Of a stretch of DNA of 64,000 nucleotides, positions 48,601 through 59,949 are shown in pieces. The notes beneath the pieces are model-generated. The model did not search any database, was not told where the DNA came from, and was given only the letters and a program-made list of their open reading frames with translations. The DNA is from Coccinella septempunctata (taxonomy: Eukaryota > Arthropoda > Insecta > Coleoptera > Coccinellidae), in assembly GCF_907165205.1 (NCBI RefSeq), contig NC_058190.1:36979345-37043344 (forward strand), written 5' to 3'. The translations under genes were made by a program, and so were the position numbers. Numbering within the stretch: position 1 is the stretch's first letter; each line of letters starts with the position of its first letter.

Positions 48601-51600
48601 ATTGGCGAATTTCCTTTTGGCTATTTTCGTATTTGGACCAACAACCAGAGTTGGAAAAATATTGATTGAAGCATTACTGTCAAACAACTTCTTACATTGG
48701 AGTGAAAGTAATTTCACTCAAATTTTTGATTTATTAACAATTAATGGATACAAACGCTTTCATCTTATAGTTCACGTCAATTTGGACGTGACAGAAATTG
48801 CTGCAATATGGATCCCCAAATGTTTGAATGTTGACCAAAAGCGTGCAAGGGTAGAAGCATCGCGTTCGATCTGTGCTCGATTTAGAAACGATGAAGACTT
48901 CTTAAACCGAATTGTTACTATGGATGAGACTTTGGTACATTTCTACAATCCAGAAACAAAGCAACAATCGATGAAATGGCGATACTCTGGTTCTCTAAGA
49001 CCTAAGAAGTTTCGTGTCCAAAAATCCGCTGGAAAAGTTCTTGCTTCAGTTTTTTGGGATTGCCATGGAGTAATCATGATTGATTTTTTTGGATAAGGGT
49101 AGAACAATAACCGGAGATTACTATTCGACATTACTGACCACTCTACGGAAAAAAATGTAAGGGAAAAGACGCGGAAAGCTATCCAAAGTTGTTTTGTTTT
49201 TGCAGGACAACGCTCCTGCACACAAATCTCATGTTGCTATGCAAAAAATTCGTGATTTAGGGTTTGAATTACTAGAACACCCCCCTTATTCACCAGATTT
49301 GGCTCCATCCGACTATCATCTCTTTCCTCAACTGAAAAAAAGTTCAAAAGGTCGTAAATTTTCTTCCAACGAGGAGGTTATAAAAGCTGTGGAAATCTGG
49401 TTTGCAGAGCAAGAAGAAACATTTTTTTTGAAAGGTCTAGAAACGTTGCAGGTTCGCTGTAATAAACGTATCCAGTTAAGAGAAGAATATGTTGAGTAAT
49501 AAGATATTTTGACATTGAAATTTTGTTTGGTTCTGTAGTAGGCTAAGAATTTTTCAATATTACCTCGTATACTTGAATGTGGCTAGACATTTTAGATTGT
49601 TTTAACACTTTTTCAGGAAGGACCTCATAGTGTTTTGGCCGACGACGAGTTCTACGATGCCGTCGAGACCGGATTAGACAAAATGGAGGAAGAACGGGAA
49701 ATCAGGCATAAATTGATGAACGGCACGATGGTCCCGCCAACTCCGCCGCCATTGTCTCCTGCGAGCACTCACAGGCTGTGGCCGGAGGTGAGATCATAAA
49801 CAATCACTGTAGATAAATCATATTCTTTATGAATATTCACAACGTTATGTCTGCATCGAATTAGCCAATCTATTAAGGATAATTAACACAGATTATACTG
49901 AAAAAGAGTTGATGTTGACCATAGGAATGAAAACAAATGAATTGGTGGAATTACGATAATGGCTCTTAGGCACTAGAAATATCACCTTACTATAAAACAT
50001 ACTAAATTTCCCTCACACTTAAGTAGTAGTTGTTAGGCTCTTAGGATGAACGTTTCGTTGATTACCTTGATTTGGCTAGTTCGACGCAAAAATAACATTT
50101 TTTGATATAAATATCAAAAAATGTTATATAATATGTTATATAAATATTGGAGCTGGATGTAATTACATCTTGATCCAATTTTGATGAACCTGTATCTATG
50201 TCATCTCTTTGTTTTGGCAGATACAAAAAGTAGTTGACGAACAGGTCAACATGGCGAAATTGGGAGTTGGTGAGTGTGGCGCTGGCTGGCAACTATTCGC
50301 TGAAGACGGTGAAATGAAAATGTACAGGAGAGAAGAAGAAGCGAATGGTCTGGTGGTGGATCCTTTGAAGGCAGTTCATGTGGTTAAGGGTATAACGGGA
50401 TTTGAACTGTGTCATTATTTCTTCAGTCCACAATACAGATATGATTGGGAAAGTAAGTAAAACTGATTAAAATATGCCTGTCATTATCTAATGCAATTAT
50501 CGATTGAATGAACTTAAAGAATGGGACAAAAAGTAACTATCTGAACTATACATTTGATACCTTAAAATTTACTTCAGTCCTGTAATTTCTTTTGATGTAG
50601 AGTGTTTTTGATAGATTGGTCGAAAGGATGTGATCTGATAGGAATGCAAATAAAGATAGAATTATTTCGGCAGATATCTAATTCTTGGAAGTAGTGTTTT
50701 GTTCAGTTTTGTTTTAATCAGAGGGCTAATTATTTCATACCTTATGGTGGATTCATGGCGAAGTACTGAAAACTAAGAAATAGACAAATCTAATTGGCAG
50801 AGCAAACACGTGAATGCCATACGCCAATGAAAGTGGTCCCTTTCTTAGGTCTTAATTCTTAGTAACGCTTTATGATCCCACCCTTAGTTAGGTATCAAAC
50901 AGACATGTATGTTCAATGACCCACGAAGCAAAAATCCATGTCAAACATTTAATTTTGATTATTCCTTTGATTTCAACTAAGAATCCAAATTTTCCTAGAT
51001 AGTTTTCTTTTTCCTATGGATGTTTAAATTAGCTCTAACTCAGGCATCTGCTAGAATGATGTGAAAATTTTGAAGCAATTCAAGCACAATTTCAGTTTAA
51101 TTTCATTGTATACCATAATAAAGCTCTAATTTATTGAATAGGCTCCTGTTTGGAGCGAACCTAATTATGAAGCAAACCTGAAAATGAAAATTTTACAGCT
51201 ACATTGGAACACATGCAGGTTGTGGAGACGATATCAGACGATACGATTTTATTCTTGCAGACGCACAAAAGGATATGGCCCGCTAGCCAACGGGATGCGG
51301 TGTTCTGGTCACATATGCGGAGAATGCCTAATGATCAGGATACTGAAGGACCTGACCTCTGGACGGTGGTCAATCATTCTACAGAGTTACAGAAATATCC
51401 GGTGAGTGCAAGAAGAATGCTCTAAATAGGGCGATTGAGGTAGATTGTCCACTACAAGTTTTAGGAGAACAAGCGGCAATATTGATATCAATATGTTTTG
51501 GTCACTCATCCAGTTAACAAAAATATTTCTGGTTATACGGGAAACATCATACTACCTCCTTATTTCAAATTATTGCCTAACTGGTGAAATTTTCTGATTA

Positions 51601-52514
51601 ACTTGAATAACTCAAAAACAACACTGGGTGTGCCATTTGAAATAAAAAAGTGTTAAGCTGTTTCCGGTATAACTGGAAATTATTTCAGTCAGTGTAGATC
51701 AGTGTCCAAAACCCAACAGTCTATATTTTAAGCTCGATATTCATGCTAGATCCCTGAAAATTTTTATTAGATGGTATGTGTTAATCACCCTGTATTACAG
51801 CGAGACAGTACAAAATGGGAAATTTCTGTCTAATAAAATTACGATTCTTTTTTAAATTTGACCTGGACAACCAAATAATTTTTTTTTATTTCTGTATCTT
51901 GGCTTGAAATAATTGAGGATGGAAAATTATGGCATTTATTGGGCTATGATGGAAATAGCCCAATGAATCGAAATATATCAACTCCTACTTCATCTTGCCA
52001 AGGGAGATTATGAGATTTTTAATTCTCAAATAACTCATTGAGAAGGTTGGATTAAATATTCCTTCTTTTCCAACAAAGTGTAAAATTAGTATATTGAACG
52101 TTACTCTTCCACAGGCCAATACTGGAAAATGCGTCAGGATATATTTGACTGTATGTCTGTTATGTCAGACTTTGGTAAACCCGCCGAAAGATGGAGGTCC
52201 AGTAACCAGAGATGATATTAGCTGCAAAATCACATATTGTTCAGTTGGTAAGTTTTAATTGATTAAATTCTATGAGGATTGCTTTCAAATTTTATTATCA
52301 TGAAATAACACTTGGGGTTGAGACCAATTGCTCCCCTATCTTTACTTTTGCTGTTATTATATACATAATTTTTTTTTCAGTTAATCCAGGTGGTTGGGCA
52401 CCCGCTTCTGTGTTGAGAGCTGTGTACAAAAGGGAGTATCCCAAATTTTTGAAAAGATTCACGTCCTATGTCATTGGGAAAACGAAGGATGAAAGGATAA
52501 GATTCACTGATTAG
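33693..52514 (+). CDS. Cert: Ceramide transfer protein (CERT/STARD11), nine coding exons
   Basis: CERT carries ceramide from ER to trans-Golgi for sphingolipid synthesis. Exons read: 33693-33902, 33976-34092, 41030-41270, 44641-44873, 49617-49787, 50221-50452, 51199-51401, 52115-52247, 52381-52514; all introns are GT-AG and the sum is 1,674 nt (557 residues). Residues ~19-109 form the PH domain that binds Golgi PI4P (W-x-D-R-F-I-V-L; EFDECRFDVSVND; WVDAL). A serine-rich SLKRHGSTVSL stretch follows, the site whose phosphorylation restrains the family. A coiled segment around 200-260 is next, then the FFAT-like EFYDAVE at ~278-284 for VAP binding at the ER. The C-terminal START domain covers ~325-550 and ends VNPGGWAPASVLRAV then KREYPKFLKRFTSY. 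The codon at 33693 is used because it precedes an acidic N-terminus normal for the family. Introns 2-4 are swollen with transposons. Confidence 0.93.
34093..39822 (+). other. CERT intron 2, left part
   Basis: Nearly 6 kb of AT-rich intron without a recognised element boundary or gene. Several small open frames (for example 35078-35350, 38423-38743) carry no known motif and no exon-like splice context consistent with the CERT phase. Confidence 0.5.
39823..40755. mobile_element. Inverted-repeat element in CERT intron 2 (~930 bp)
   Basis: Starts ATAGAGTCATTCGGGGCAAC and ends GTTACCCCGAATGATTCTAT, an inverted pair. The internal words GCGGGTAAGTGTGCGCAC (about 40035) and GCGCACACTTACCCGC (about 40361) are also inverted. 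Non-coding; target duplication not identified. Confidence 0.6.
41978..42209. repeat. Near-perfect ~230 bp hairpin
   Basis: About 100 bases at 41978-42080 are repeated almost perfectly as the reverse complement at 42105-42209, with a ~25 bp loop. Each arm contains GCTACGTTTCGAGACTTTTA and its continuation GTCTCTTCCTCAGGCTATG. Read outward, the motif is CTGAGGA, a five-base-pair hairpin (GAGAC/GTCTC), then GAAAC, as discussed in the findings. Confidence 0.8.
42240..42540. repeat. Palindromic CGAAACACGTG / CTGAAGAT repeat unit
   Basis: The block ATTTTCACAAAAATGAG...CACGTGTTTCG...TCTTCAG at about 42305-42366 is inverted at about 42446-42510. A related unit lies at about 47220-47420 with the flanking phrase ATTATGGATTTTCATCAAGT in common. 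Confidence 0.6.
42815..43280. mobile_element. Palindromic TA-target element (GTCCCAAAACTAGTGAATCA)
   Basis: The left arm begins GAGTGTCCCAAAACTAGTGA and the right arm ends TCACTAGTTTTGGGACACCC. Internally CTACTCTATCGTGGTGTG and its inverse CACACCACGATAGAGTAG confirm the palindrome. It splits the family A copy. Confidence 0.75.
43490..44030 (-). pseudogene. Tc1-like transposase relic
   Basis: The minus frame from 44016 reads ENWNTQKWRSCMFTNESIFH, matching W-x-x-V-x-F-(S/T)-(D/N)-ES-x-F around the second catalytic acidic position. WGGVCFNGRTDLINL follows, matching the WGG-x-x-x-x-GRT-x-L block. Further on at about 43500-43570 a separated piece resembles the IPQ...L-x-x-TMPNVV end also seen at 25983-26175. 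The middle with the DNA-x-x-H and SPDLNPIE blocks is missing and frames shift, so it is inactive. It lies antisense in CERT intron 3. Confidence 0.65.
45546..46694. mobile_element. Family A copies in CERT intron 4, with nested CAGGGGTTCC element
   Basis: Several GAGTCTTTGACT tips (45546, 45568, 45717) precede standard family A interior. The interior is interrupted at about 45955-46497 by a segment beginning CAGGGGTTCCCAACATTTTC, a hAT-type tip, and resumes with ACTGGAAGACGTGGGTG. The right tip GAGTCAAAGACTCGCCCTGT ends at 46694. The inserted segment also contains the repeat shared with 11131-11745. Confidence 0.55.
46695..47550. repeat. Further family A and CACGTG-palindrome fragments
   Basis: Fragments of both repeat families alternate here, including ACACGTGCTTCGCTATCGCA at about 47300. 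No gene is present. Confidence 0.5.
47726..48172 (+). promoter_or_regulatory. Possible alternative CERT promoter or first exon
   Basis: The 345-base frame from 47726 has no early ATG but contains GPPFSPSDGDEPAEILSADE, which looks protein-like. CpG content rises. A canonical donor (GATAAAGTGAGTAG) occurs at about 48172, in sense orientation within CERT intron 4. This may be an internal promoter giving a START-only transcript or a non-coding first exon. It could also be unrelated. Low support. Confidence 0.2.
48350..49567 (+). mobile_element. mariner element (1,218 bp) in CERT intron 4
   Basis: The ends CGAGGGTAATTGG and TTACCTCG are inverted and flanked by TA at 48348-48349 and 49568-49569. 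Size and encoded protein fit mariner. The right end stops 49 bases before the first base of CERT exon 5. Confidence 0.85.
48554..49499 (+). pseudogene. mariner transposase, frameshifted
   Basis: DD34D-type transposase that would cut and paste the element. From about 48775 the protein is clear: WIPKCLNVDQKRARVE, then VTMDETLVHFYNPETKQQS (first catalytic Asp), FWDCHGVIMIDF, FLQDNAPAHKSHV (second Asp), and HPPYSPDLAPSDYHLFPQLK (third Asp). It ends EEVIKAVEIWFAEQEE and LREEYVE. One extra base in a T-run near 49088 breaks the frame after IDF, and a stop codon follows near 49157 before the second Asp motif. The N-terminal DNA-binding half is not recognisable. In the first motif Leu replaces the usual Trp. 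It is therefore inactive, though only lightly damaged in the catalytic half. Confidence 0.85.
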
Positions 52515-52581
52515 ATTATAAGTCTAAAAGAGATTGAGGTTTTTACTTCATATATTTTATTTTTATTGTTCGATTATCTGT

Positions 52582-52587
52582 AATAAA
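52582..52587 (+). terminator. CERT poly-A signal AATAAA
   Basis: Canonical hexamer 68 bases after the CERT stop codon. Confidence 0.6.
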
Positions 52588-53004
52588 TATTTTATGTTTA
52601 TACTTCAGATGGTTATTATTCTTTATAAAATTCAGAATTTTTTGTGTGAGCAAGTATATTTTTTATAAAACTTACTATTGCCTTCTATGTTTTTAATACC
52701 TGAAACCTCATCTTTGAGTTTTTTCAACTTGGATTAAATGACTGACGAAGGGTGAGAAGATCTTTGAACCAATTATTTTGGTCAAAAATTATTTTTTTCA
52801 TCAGAAATTCTACTTTAAAAATGAAGGAAATGGAACAATATCGGAGTTTCACAAAGGACAGAAATAAAAATGCAATTATAACTTTACAAACTTTTATCGT
52901 AATCAAAATTATAATAATGGTACATTATTATCAATTTGAAATTATCTAAACTGAAAAAATTGAAGGGGATAAATATAAAAAGGGGTGCATAATTTCCAGA
53001 GTGC

Positions 53005-56000
53005 TTAACTATAAAGATCATCTTCCGGATCATCTTGGAAGTTGCCCTGATCTCCACCTGTACCGCCAGGTGTCGCAGATTGTCCAGCAGCTGTTGGGAA
53101 GCGGAAGTTTGTTCCAAATCCTCTCGACTGTTGAAGAGTTTGAGCGAACATTTCGTATTTACGGATATCGTTATCGGTAACAGACCGCCTAGCAAACCTC
53201 ATCGCCTCTTCGAAATGAGCCTTGGTTATCTCTGGGACTGGATCGTCATCATCCAACTGCAATCAAAAAGTTTTGAATTAAATGAATGGTATAAATAAAA
53301 AAGATAGATAGGAAGAATCTAGGAACAACAAACGAATACAGAAGCGAATGATGAAAGATGAGAAATAGATCAACAATCAAAATAATGGCTGATAAGGAAT
53401 GTGCTGAATCACATTATTAAATTTTTCTCAAGAATATTACGTTTCATAAAAAATTACAAGAGACAAGAAAGTTTTTCAATTGAATGGGCTTTCTAATTTT
53501 TTTTTTCAATTTTCAAGGAATTCAGATACACAGTAAATGTTCAGTGGACCCAAAGACATCCAGTAAAAAATGAATTCCACAACACAAAATCTTCTTGAAT
53601 GAGATATTTCCAAAGTTATTCCAATTTTCCACAGCCACCTGAGATGTTAATAATTTTTCAAGTAGGTAGACTCCTTTTCGATTAGAATATGAATCGCATT
53701 TCATAATAATGAAAGAAATTATGATACTGTATTTTTAAAAACTGATTATGTATATATAGGATACTTACGTCCATGGCAAGGCTCGTACTCTCAACCCTTT
53801 CTCTTTCCCTCCTAATCTCTGACTCGATACTTTGACGGATGGCAAGTTTGCAAGCCCTTTGACATATCTCAGTCAAATCGGCACCTGAGAATCCATGTGT
53901 CACCTTAGCGATATAAACGAGATCTACATCTTTGGCAACAGGCGATTTTCTAAGGTTTGCCTTAAAGATTGCCTCACGTGACTTCTCATCAGGCAATGGA
54001 ATATAAATTAATTGATCTAGACGTCCAGGTCTCAAAATAGCGGGATCGATGATGTCTAAAAAAATTTATCGATTTAAAACAATCTTACCCCCACAGGTTG
54101 CTAACTTCGAAAAAAAAAATTTTTACCTGGCCTATTTGTGGCTCCAATGATGAAAACATTCTTTTTGGCGCCCATACCGTCCATTTCAGTTAAAATCTGG
54201 TTTATTACCCTGTCAGCTGCACCTCCAGCATCTCCCACACTTCCACCTCTCGATTTGGCAATAGAATCTAATTCATCGAAGAAGAGCACACATGGAGCAG
54301 CAGACCGGGCCTAGAAATTTCAATCAATTCAAGACAATCATAATTTAGATCTTAATCAGGAGATTGGATGGTAGATTTAATACATCAGAGACAAGTGCGA
54401 TTCCAGTTCATGAAACTGAAAATCCTGCTAATTATTTAACTGAATGGCATCCATTGCCCTTGTAGTGTGTCCACAACAGAATATACACAAAGTTTTCCAC
54501 AGATTCTCAATTTACGTCAATTGAAACGGATTACGAGTAACTTTTGTTTCGAAAAAAACAATGTAACAAAAGTATTTTGAAAGAATTCCAAGATAATACT
54601 TTCAGATGCACTGTGCAACCCCCAAGTTTGAATTCATTTCATCAGCAGAACTTACCTTGTCGAATATATCTCTGACATTGGCTTCAGATTCTCCAAACCA
54701 CATGGTGAGTAACTCGGGTCCCTTAACAGAGATGAAGTTGGCCTGGCACTCATTAGCGATGGCCTTGGCGAGGAGAGTCTTACCGCAACCGGGCGGTCCG
54801 TAGAACAGGACACCGCGAGATGGCTGCATGCCGAACTTGAGGAACTTATCCGGATGTTCAACTGGGTACTGAACCAATTCTTGCAATTCCTTCTTGACGT
54901 TCTGGAGACCACCGATATCGTCCCAAGTGATGTTAGGAACTTCGACAACGGTTTCACGTAGAGCACTCGGACTACTTTTAGACATGGCGTAACGGAAGTT
55001 CTCCATGGTGACGGCCAGAGAGTTCAGTACTTCGGCGTCGATCTGATCGTCTTCCAAGTCGATGAGGTCCATTTTTTCCCTGAGCCCGGAAAAATTTCAT
55101 TTTAACACACATCAAACACGCAATTTTTTTTCAAGACACTGTATCAATGTATGTATTTACCTGATTTGTTGTAAAGCTGCCTCTGAGCACAAAGATGCCA
55201 AGTCAGCACCCACATGACCATGTGTTTCTGCAGCTATTTGTTCTAAATCTACATCATCAGCTAATTTCATGTTTTTAGTATGTATTCTCAAAACTTCTAA
55301 TCTTCCTGAAAATTTTAAAGAATAAAATGAGATTAAAATGAAAATCACATGTAATAAATAAAATGAAAAATTTTTTAAGACAATAAAAACAAACATTATT
55401 CAGCAGTTGACATACCTGTAGCATCAGGAATACCAATGTCAATTTCTCTGTCAAATCTTCCAAATCTCCTCAGAGCAGGGTCAATGGAGTTAGGTCTGTT
55501 TGTGGCAGCCATAACAATAACATGAGAGCTCTTCTTCATACCATCCATAAGGGTCAAAAGTTGGGAAACAATACGTCTTTCAACTTCTCCGTGAGTCTTT
55601 TCACGTTTTGGCGCGATAGCATCCAATTCATCGATGAAAATTATAGCTGGCGAGTTCTTATCGGCTTCTTCAAATGCCTACAAAAAAATTTATATGAAAA
55701 CAACTTTCCAGTTCGTTCTCAAGAATTTTCTGAAATGGATTTAATTGAATAAGGTCAACAAAGTTGAAAACGAGTAAAATATTCACCTTTCTCAAATTAC
55801 TCTCAGATTCTCCCGCCAATTTGCTCATAATCTCAGGTCCATTGATCAGGAAAAAGAATGCGCCTGTCTCATTTGCAACGGCTCTAGCAATAAGTGTTTT
55901 ACCAGTACCGGGAGGTCCATAGAGCAAGATACCACGAGGTGGCTTAACACCTATAGCTTTGAACAAAGAAGGATGACGCAATGGAAGCTCAACCATCTCC

Positions 56001-58465
56001 TTGATTTGAGCCAATTGCTTCCTGCATCCTCCAATGTCTTCATAACCTACTGAATTAAGAGATTCCTCCTCTTCCTAAACAAAATTTCATATTCTTAGAC
56101 ACAAAGAGAAAATAACAAAATGAAAAACAAAATACAAGACTGCGTAATAAACGTAAAATCTCACAACAGTTCATTATGAGTATTGTGAAATAAAAAAACA
56201 AAGCACCTACCTCCCGACTGATTGGATCCCCATCACAATGTATCACTGTGTCTGGAGCGACAATACAATATGGAGTAGGATCTGTCTCGATGACCTTGAA
56301 CTCAATTGCTCTCATACCTCCTCTCACAACAAAAACATCATCAACGTGAATAGGCCTATATGCTTCAAGGAAGTATGGTTTCAAATATACTTCGAATAAA
56401 TTTCTGTAAAAAAAGTTGGATTGTATATAACATATTCTGTTGAATTCAACGTTATATAAATATAAACTTTGCTTTCAGTGACACTCCAGTTTTCAGTTCA
56501 ATAACATAAAACCAATGGCGTATTTTCCAAGAAAAATTTTAAACTTTAGATCAATTTAGAATCTTTAAAATAAATAAATGAAAAGATGAATTCTCAAATG
56601 TTGACAGCAGTTCTGCTAGACATATCAATCATTTCTATATGGAATGGCCCAATAATAAAGATCGAAAACTGTCATGATCTTAGGTAATTTATTCCAGGAA
56701 CATGAATTGTTTAATGTTTGTCCAGTTATTAATTTTGTAATACATATACATACACACATCTGTTGAAACATGTTTATCAGGACTTCTAATGTGAACGTTA
56801 GAATCCTTTCTTTACAAAAGAAAAGCTTTTTCTACTTTTATACTGCTTTATACTTATCAATACCTAAGATTCTGTTAGCATTGGCGCTCTTTAATTTCAG
56901 TAAAACATTACAGTTAATGCTTCGAAAATTTTCATAGACATACATAGTACAAGCAAATGCTGCCTACCTACAGTTAAATATTAGAATGAATTGGAGGAAA
57001 ACCGCATATTTGAAAAAATTTTCATTACCTCGTAAAAATAACAAATAACTAAGTAAAGCATAATTCTATATTCAATTCATTTCATTGAATTTCAAAGGAG
57101 TTCAAATTTTTTTTTCATTCTAATCTCCAATCATATTTGCCATGAATTTGAATATGGAGATCCTCCACATATTTGAAGTTTTCAGAGAGAGGATAAAATT
57201 TCTATTTTTTTCATGCCAGATGCCAAAGTTTCAGAGCATTGTGACTATAAAAAACAATTGGAACTGTCCCAAAAGAAGTTCAGAGGATATTGGACAAATT
57301 GTCAATACCTTTTTCTTTGTTTTAAACTTCCCATATTTCCCTATAAGTTCTCCCCAGTAATAATTTGAAGCAACAATGAAAAAAATCAAACAAAGAAGTA
57401 AGAAATATATGACCAGTTTGATCTGTTCATATTGCAATTAATTTTTCATTTTCAATCTCTTTGATCTTAAACTTCAAAGTTGTTGACTTTGAACTTTTTT
57501 TAACAAAACTACAATTATTTAAATTCTCAGGCAAAATGTATGAATTGATAATTGAAATAATTCATAAATTGGAGAAAATTATATTCACTATTATTTCCTG
57601 TGAAACAATCAACAATCTGTTGAAAATATGGAACTCAATTGAAAAACAGAGTTGGCCTGAAACTATTGTGGTTAGAATTATTTAAGTGAGTTAGCACAAT
57701 CACAACAATTCTAAGCTTGAATATTATTCATTAAATTGATTAGTGGAAAACTTCCATATCAAAATGATGATCACAGTAAAACAAGAGTGTCCATAAGTGT
57801 GATGAAAATTTCTTCATGAATACTTTAAAGAATAGGGCGATTTCTTCATGTTATGAAATACAATTTGACATACCCGACAAGACCTTCAACAGTATCATCG
57901 ATGGGAAGGAGATGAATTCTTTTTCCATATTTCACATCTGGACATGCTTGAATAGATACTACATCTGAGAGACGAACTCTGAGATTGTTTCTCACAATTC
58001 TGTTCATTCGAATTTTCTCATCTGGGCAGGTTTCATCAGAGAGAACAATGCACACAGTCTCTTTTCTTCGCTTTCCTTTGAGTAAAACAGTGTCCCCCCT
58101 AAATAACTGAAGTTCATCCATTTTAGCTTGCGAAAGAGCAACCACTGAGTTATCATCATTGATTGCCTCTTCAACGATGAGCCTATTTGGACGATCTTTC
58201 CTTTTGAGAATAGCGGTAGACAAATCCTCCGGTGCATTACTTGTGCTTCTAAAAATAAAAATTGGAAAACTGATTCAAAAAATATTCACTTTCGAGCGGT
58301 TTGTAATAATCATAAGTTTTGAATTCACTTCAGATCGATTTGTTAAATATAAATTGACACTAAACCACAGTAATGCCTTATCCACCATGATGACATGGTG
58401 AAATTGCAAAAGGTGAGATTGAAACAAAGTGATTAATCGACATACCCTTTTTTCTTATCAGCCAT
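53005..58465 (-). CDS. TER94: TER94 / VCP (p97, Cdc48), ten coding exons, complete
   Basis: Hexameric AAA+ segregase that extracts ubiquitinated proteins from membranes and complexes (ERAD, fusion, autophagy). Coding exons from 5' to 3': 58446-58465, 57874-58248, 56211-56403, 55787-56074, 55416-55677, 55161-55305, 54656-55079, 54127-54310, 53769-54055, 53005-53256; 2,430 nt give 809 residues, close to the ~805 usual. The N domain spans ~20-195. D1 has Walker A GPPGTGKT at ~249-256, Walker B IIFIDELDAI and the RRFGRFDRE arginine-finger region. D2 has GPPGCGKT at ~522-529, VLFFDELDSI and RPGRLDQLIYIPLPDE. The tail ends DDPEDDLYS with the penultimate Tyr that binds PUB/PUL cofactors. The ATG lies in MADKKKG, and a 20-nt first coding exon is followed by a phase-2 intron. 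No damage is seen. It is convergent with CERT. Confidence 0.97.
56404..57873 (-). other. Largest TER94 intron (~1.5 kb)
   Basis: AT-rich intron between the two N-domain exons. No element ends or internal gene recognised. Confidence 0.6.
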
Positions 58466-59862
58466 AACTTTAGATTTATTTTAATTTATAAAATATTCTT
58501 ATTGTAATTCAAGAAAAAACACTGCGATATAACTTAGAAAAGTTATAAAATTTTTAACGTTCACTGCTTTCAGACTGACTTCGCCTTATAATTCCAACTT
58601 TTGACAGAAGACAACAATGAAGGAAAACGCTTGCAAATGTGGAGCTGTGACTCATATTCGATGGTTTCAATTTACACGGTATCAAAGATTAGCCTTTCTC
58701 TTTGGGGGATGTATTATTTGTTTAATTGTTTTGTTTTAATAAGCCTAGAATTATTATAGCAAATCGTCATCACTTTATATGTATCAGAAAATTTAAATCC
58801 AATATCGTTTGGTATTTGTGTGGCCTAAGATTGACCTTTGTTCTTGTTGTATGTCAATCTCCATGCGTCATCAATTTTTGCGATTTCATTTATAAAAATG
58901 CTAGCTTATTTATAAAGATAAAGTAATTTGAGGATCGAAAGATATATGTCGTGATCAGAGACGACAAAAAAAACTAAAAATGAACAATCTCAGCTTCTGG
59001 GACACTTGTTATTTTCTGATCATCCGTTCAGTTTTTTAATTTTTCAGATTTTTGAGCGTTTAAAATTTCTAAAAATCTACAACCGCCAAAGTTTCTTTCT
59101 AAGTGTCCCAACTCAATCTTGCCCATTTAAATCCAGCTTAACTAATGGTAGCAACCAAAGATCTACCTAATCTTTGGTAGCAGCCAATCTAATTGGCGCA
59201 CTGCGATCACGTGAAGGCCATCTGCCAATGAGATTGTTTTCTTCCTTAGGTGTAAGGGCTTCTGCATAAACCCACCCCCAAGATCAATTTTTAACTATAT
59301 TTCTGGCTCCGGACAAAGATTAGGTTCCGGAGCTCGAAAAATGTAATTGAAGCAAAGTAGACCACGTTGAATTTTATTGTACCACAGCTTATTCACGTTG
59401 CTCAAAATATTCAGTCCGAAATCTAAAAATATCTCACAAAGTTGTTCAGTTCAGAATATCTGAAACGAAAAAAAGGTCTAACGTTACACTAACTTTGTTG
59501 TAGAAATATCATTATGTATTATATAGAGTCCCTGCAAAACGAGTATTGCAATCGTATTCCAGAAATTTAAAGAACTCATCTTCCAATCAAACCTGCATCA
59601 AAAAAATTGCTGAAAGGTTGTGAATTAAATCAAGATCAAAACTAATTGAATTTTATTAAAAATCACAATTTTTCTTAATAATATGCTAAAGAAAAAAAAA
59701 CATTCAATTAGCTATGGTTTGGGGTACAACGAACTGCTGAAATCTGGTAATAATTTATTTAAGACAAGGTGAAATGGTAACGAAATTTTTTCAGCAAATT
59801 ATTTTCATAATCTTATAAGTAAATATACATATAAATTCAAAATGTTCAAACCAAAAATAAAA
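58466..59862. other. TER94 upstream region / spacer to BRUCE 3' end
   Basis: The first ~100 bases are presumably the TER94 leader and promoter. A short dispersed repeat (CTAATTGGCGCACTG ... CACGTGAAGGCCAT ... GCCAATGA) lies at about 59180-59270 and recurs at about 50795-50870. No further gene. Confidence 0.45.
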
Positions 59863-59869
59863 TTTTATT
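59863..59869 (-). terminator. BRUCE poly-A signal
   Basis: AATAAAA on the minus strand, ~81 bases after the stop at 59950. The position fits the 3' end of the BRUCE transcript. Confidence 0.5.
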
Positions 59870-59949
59870 CAGGATATTGTACGGTCAATTCAGAATGTTG
59901 TTCTTTCATGTTAAAAGAATAAATGCACATAATTGATGGGAAAAAAAAA

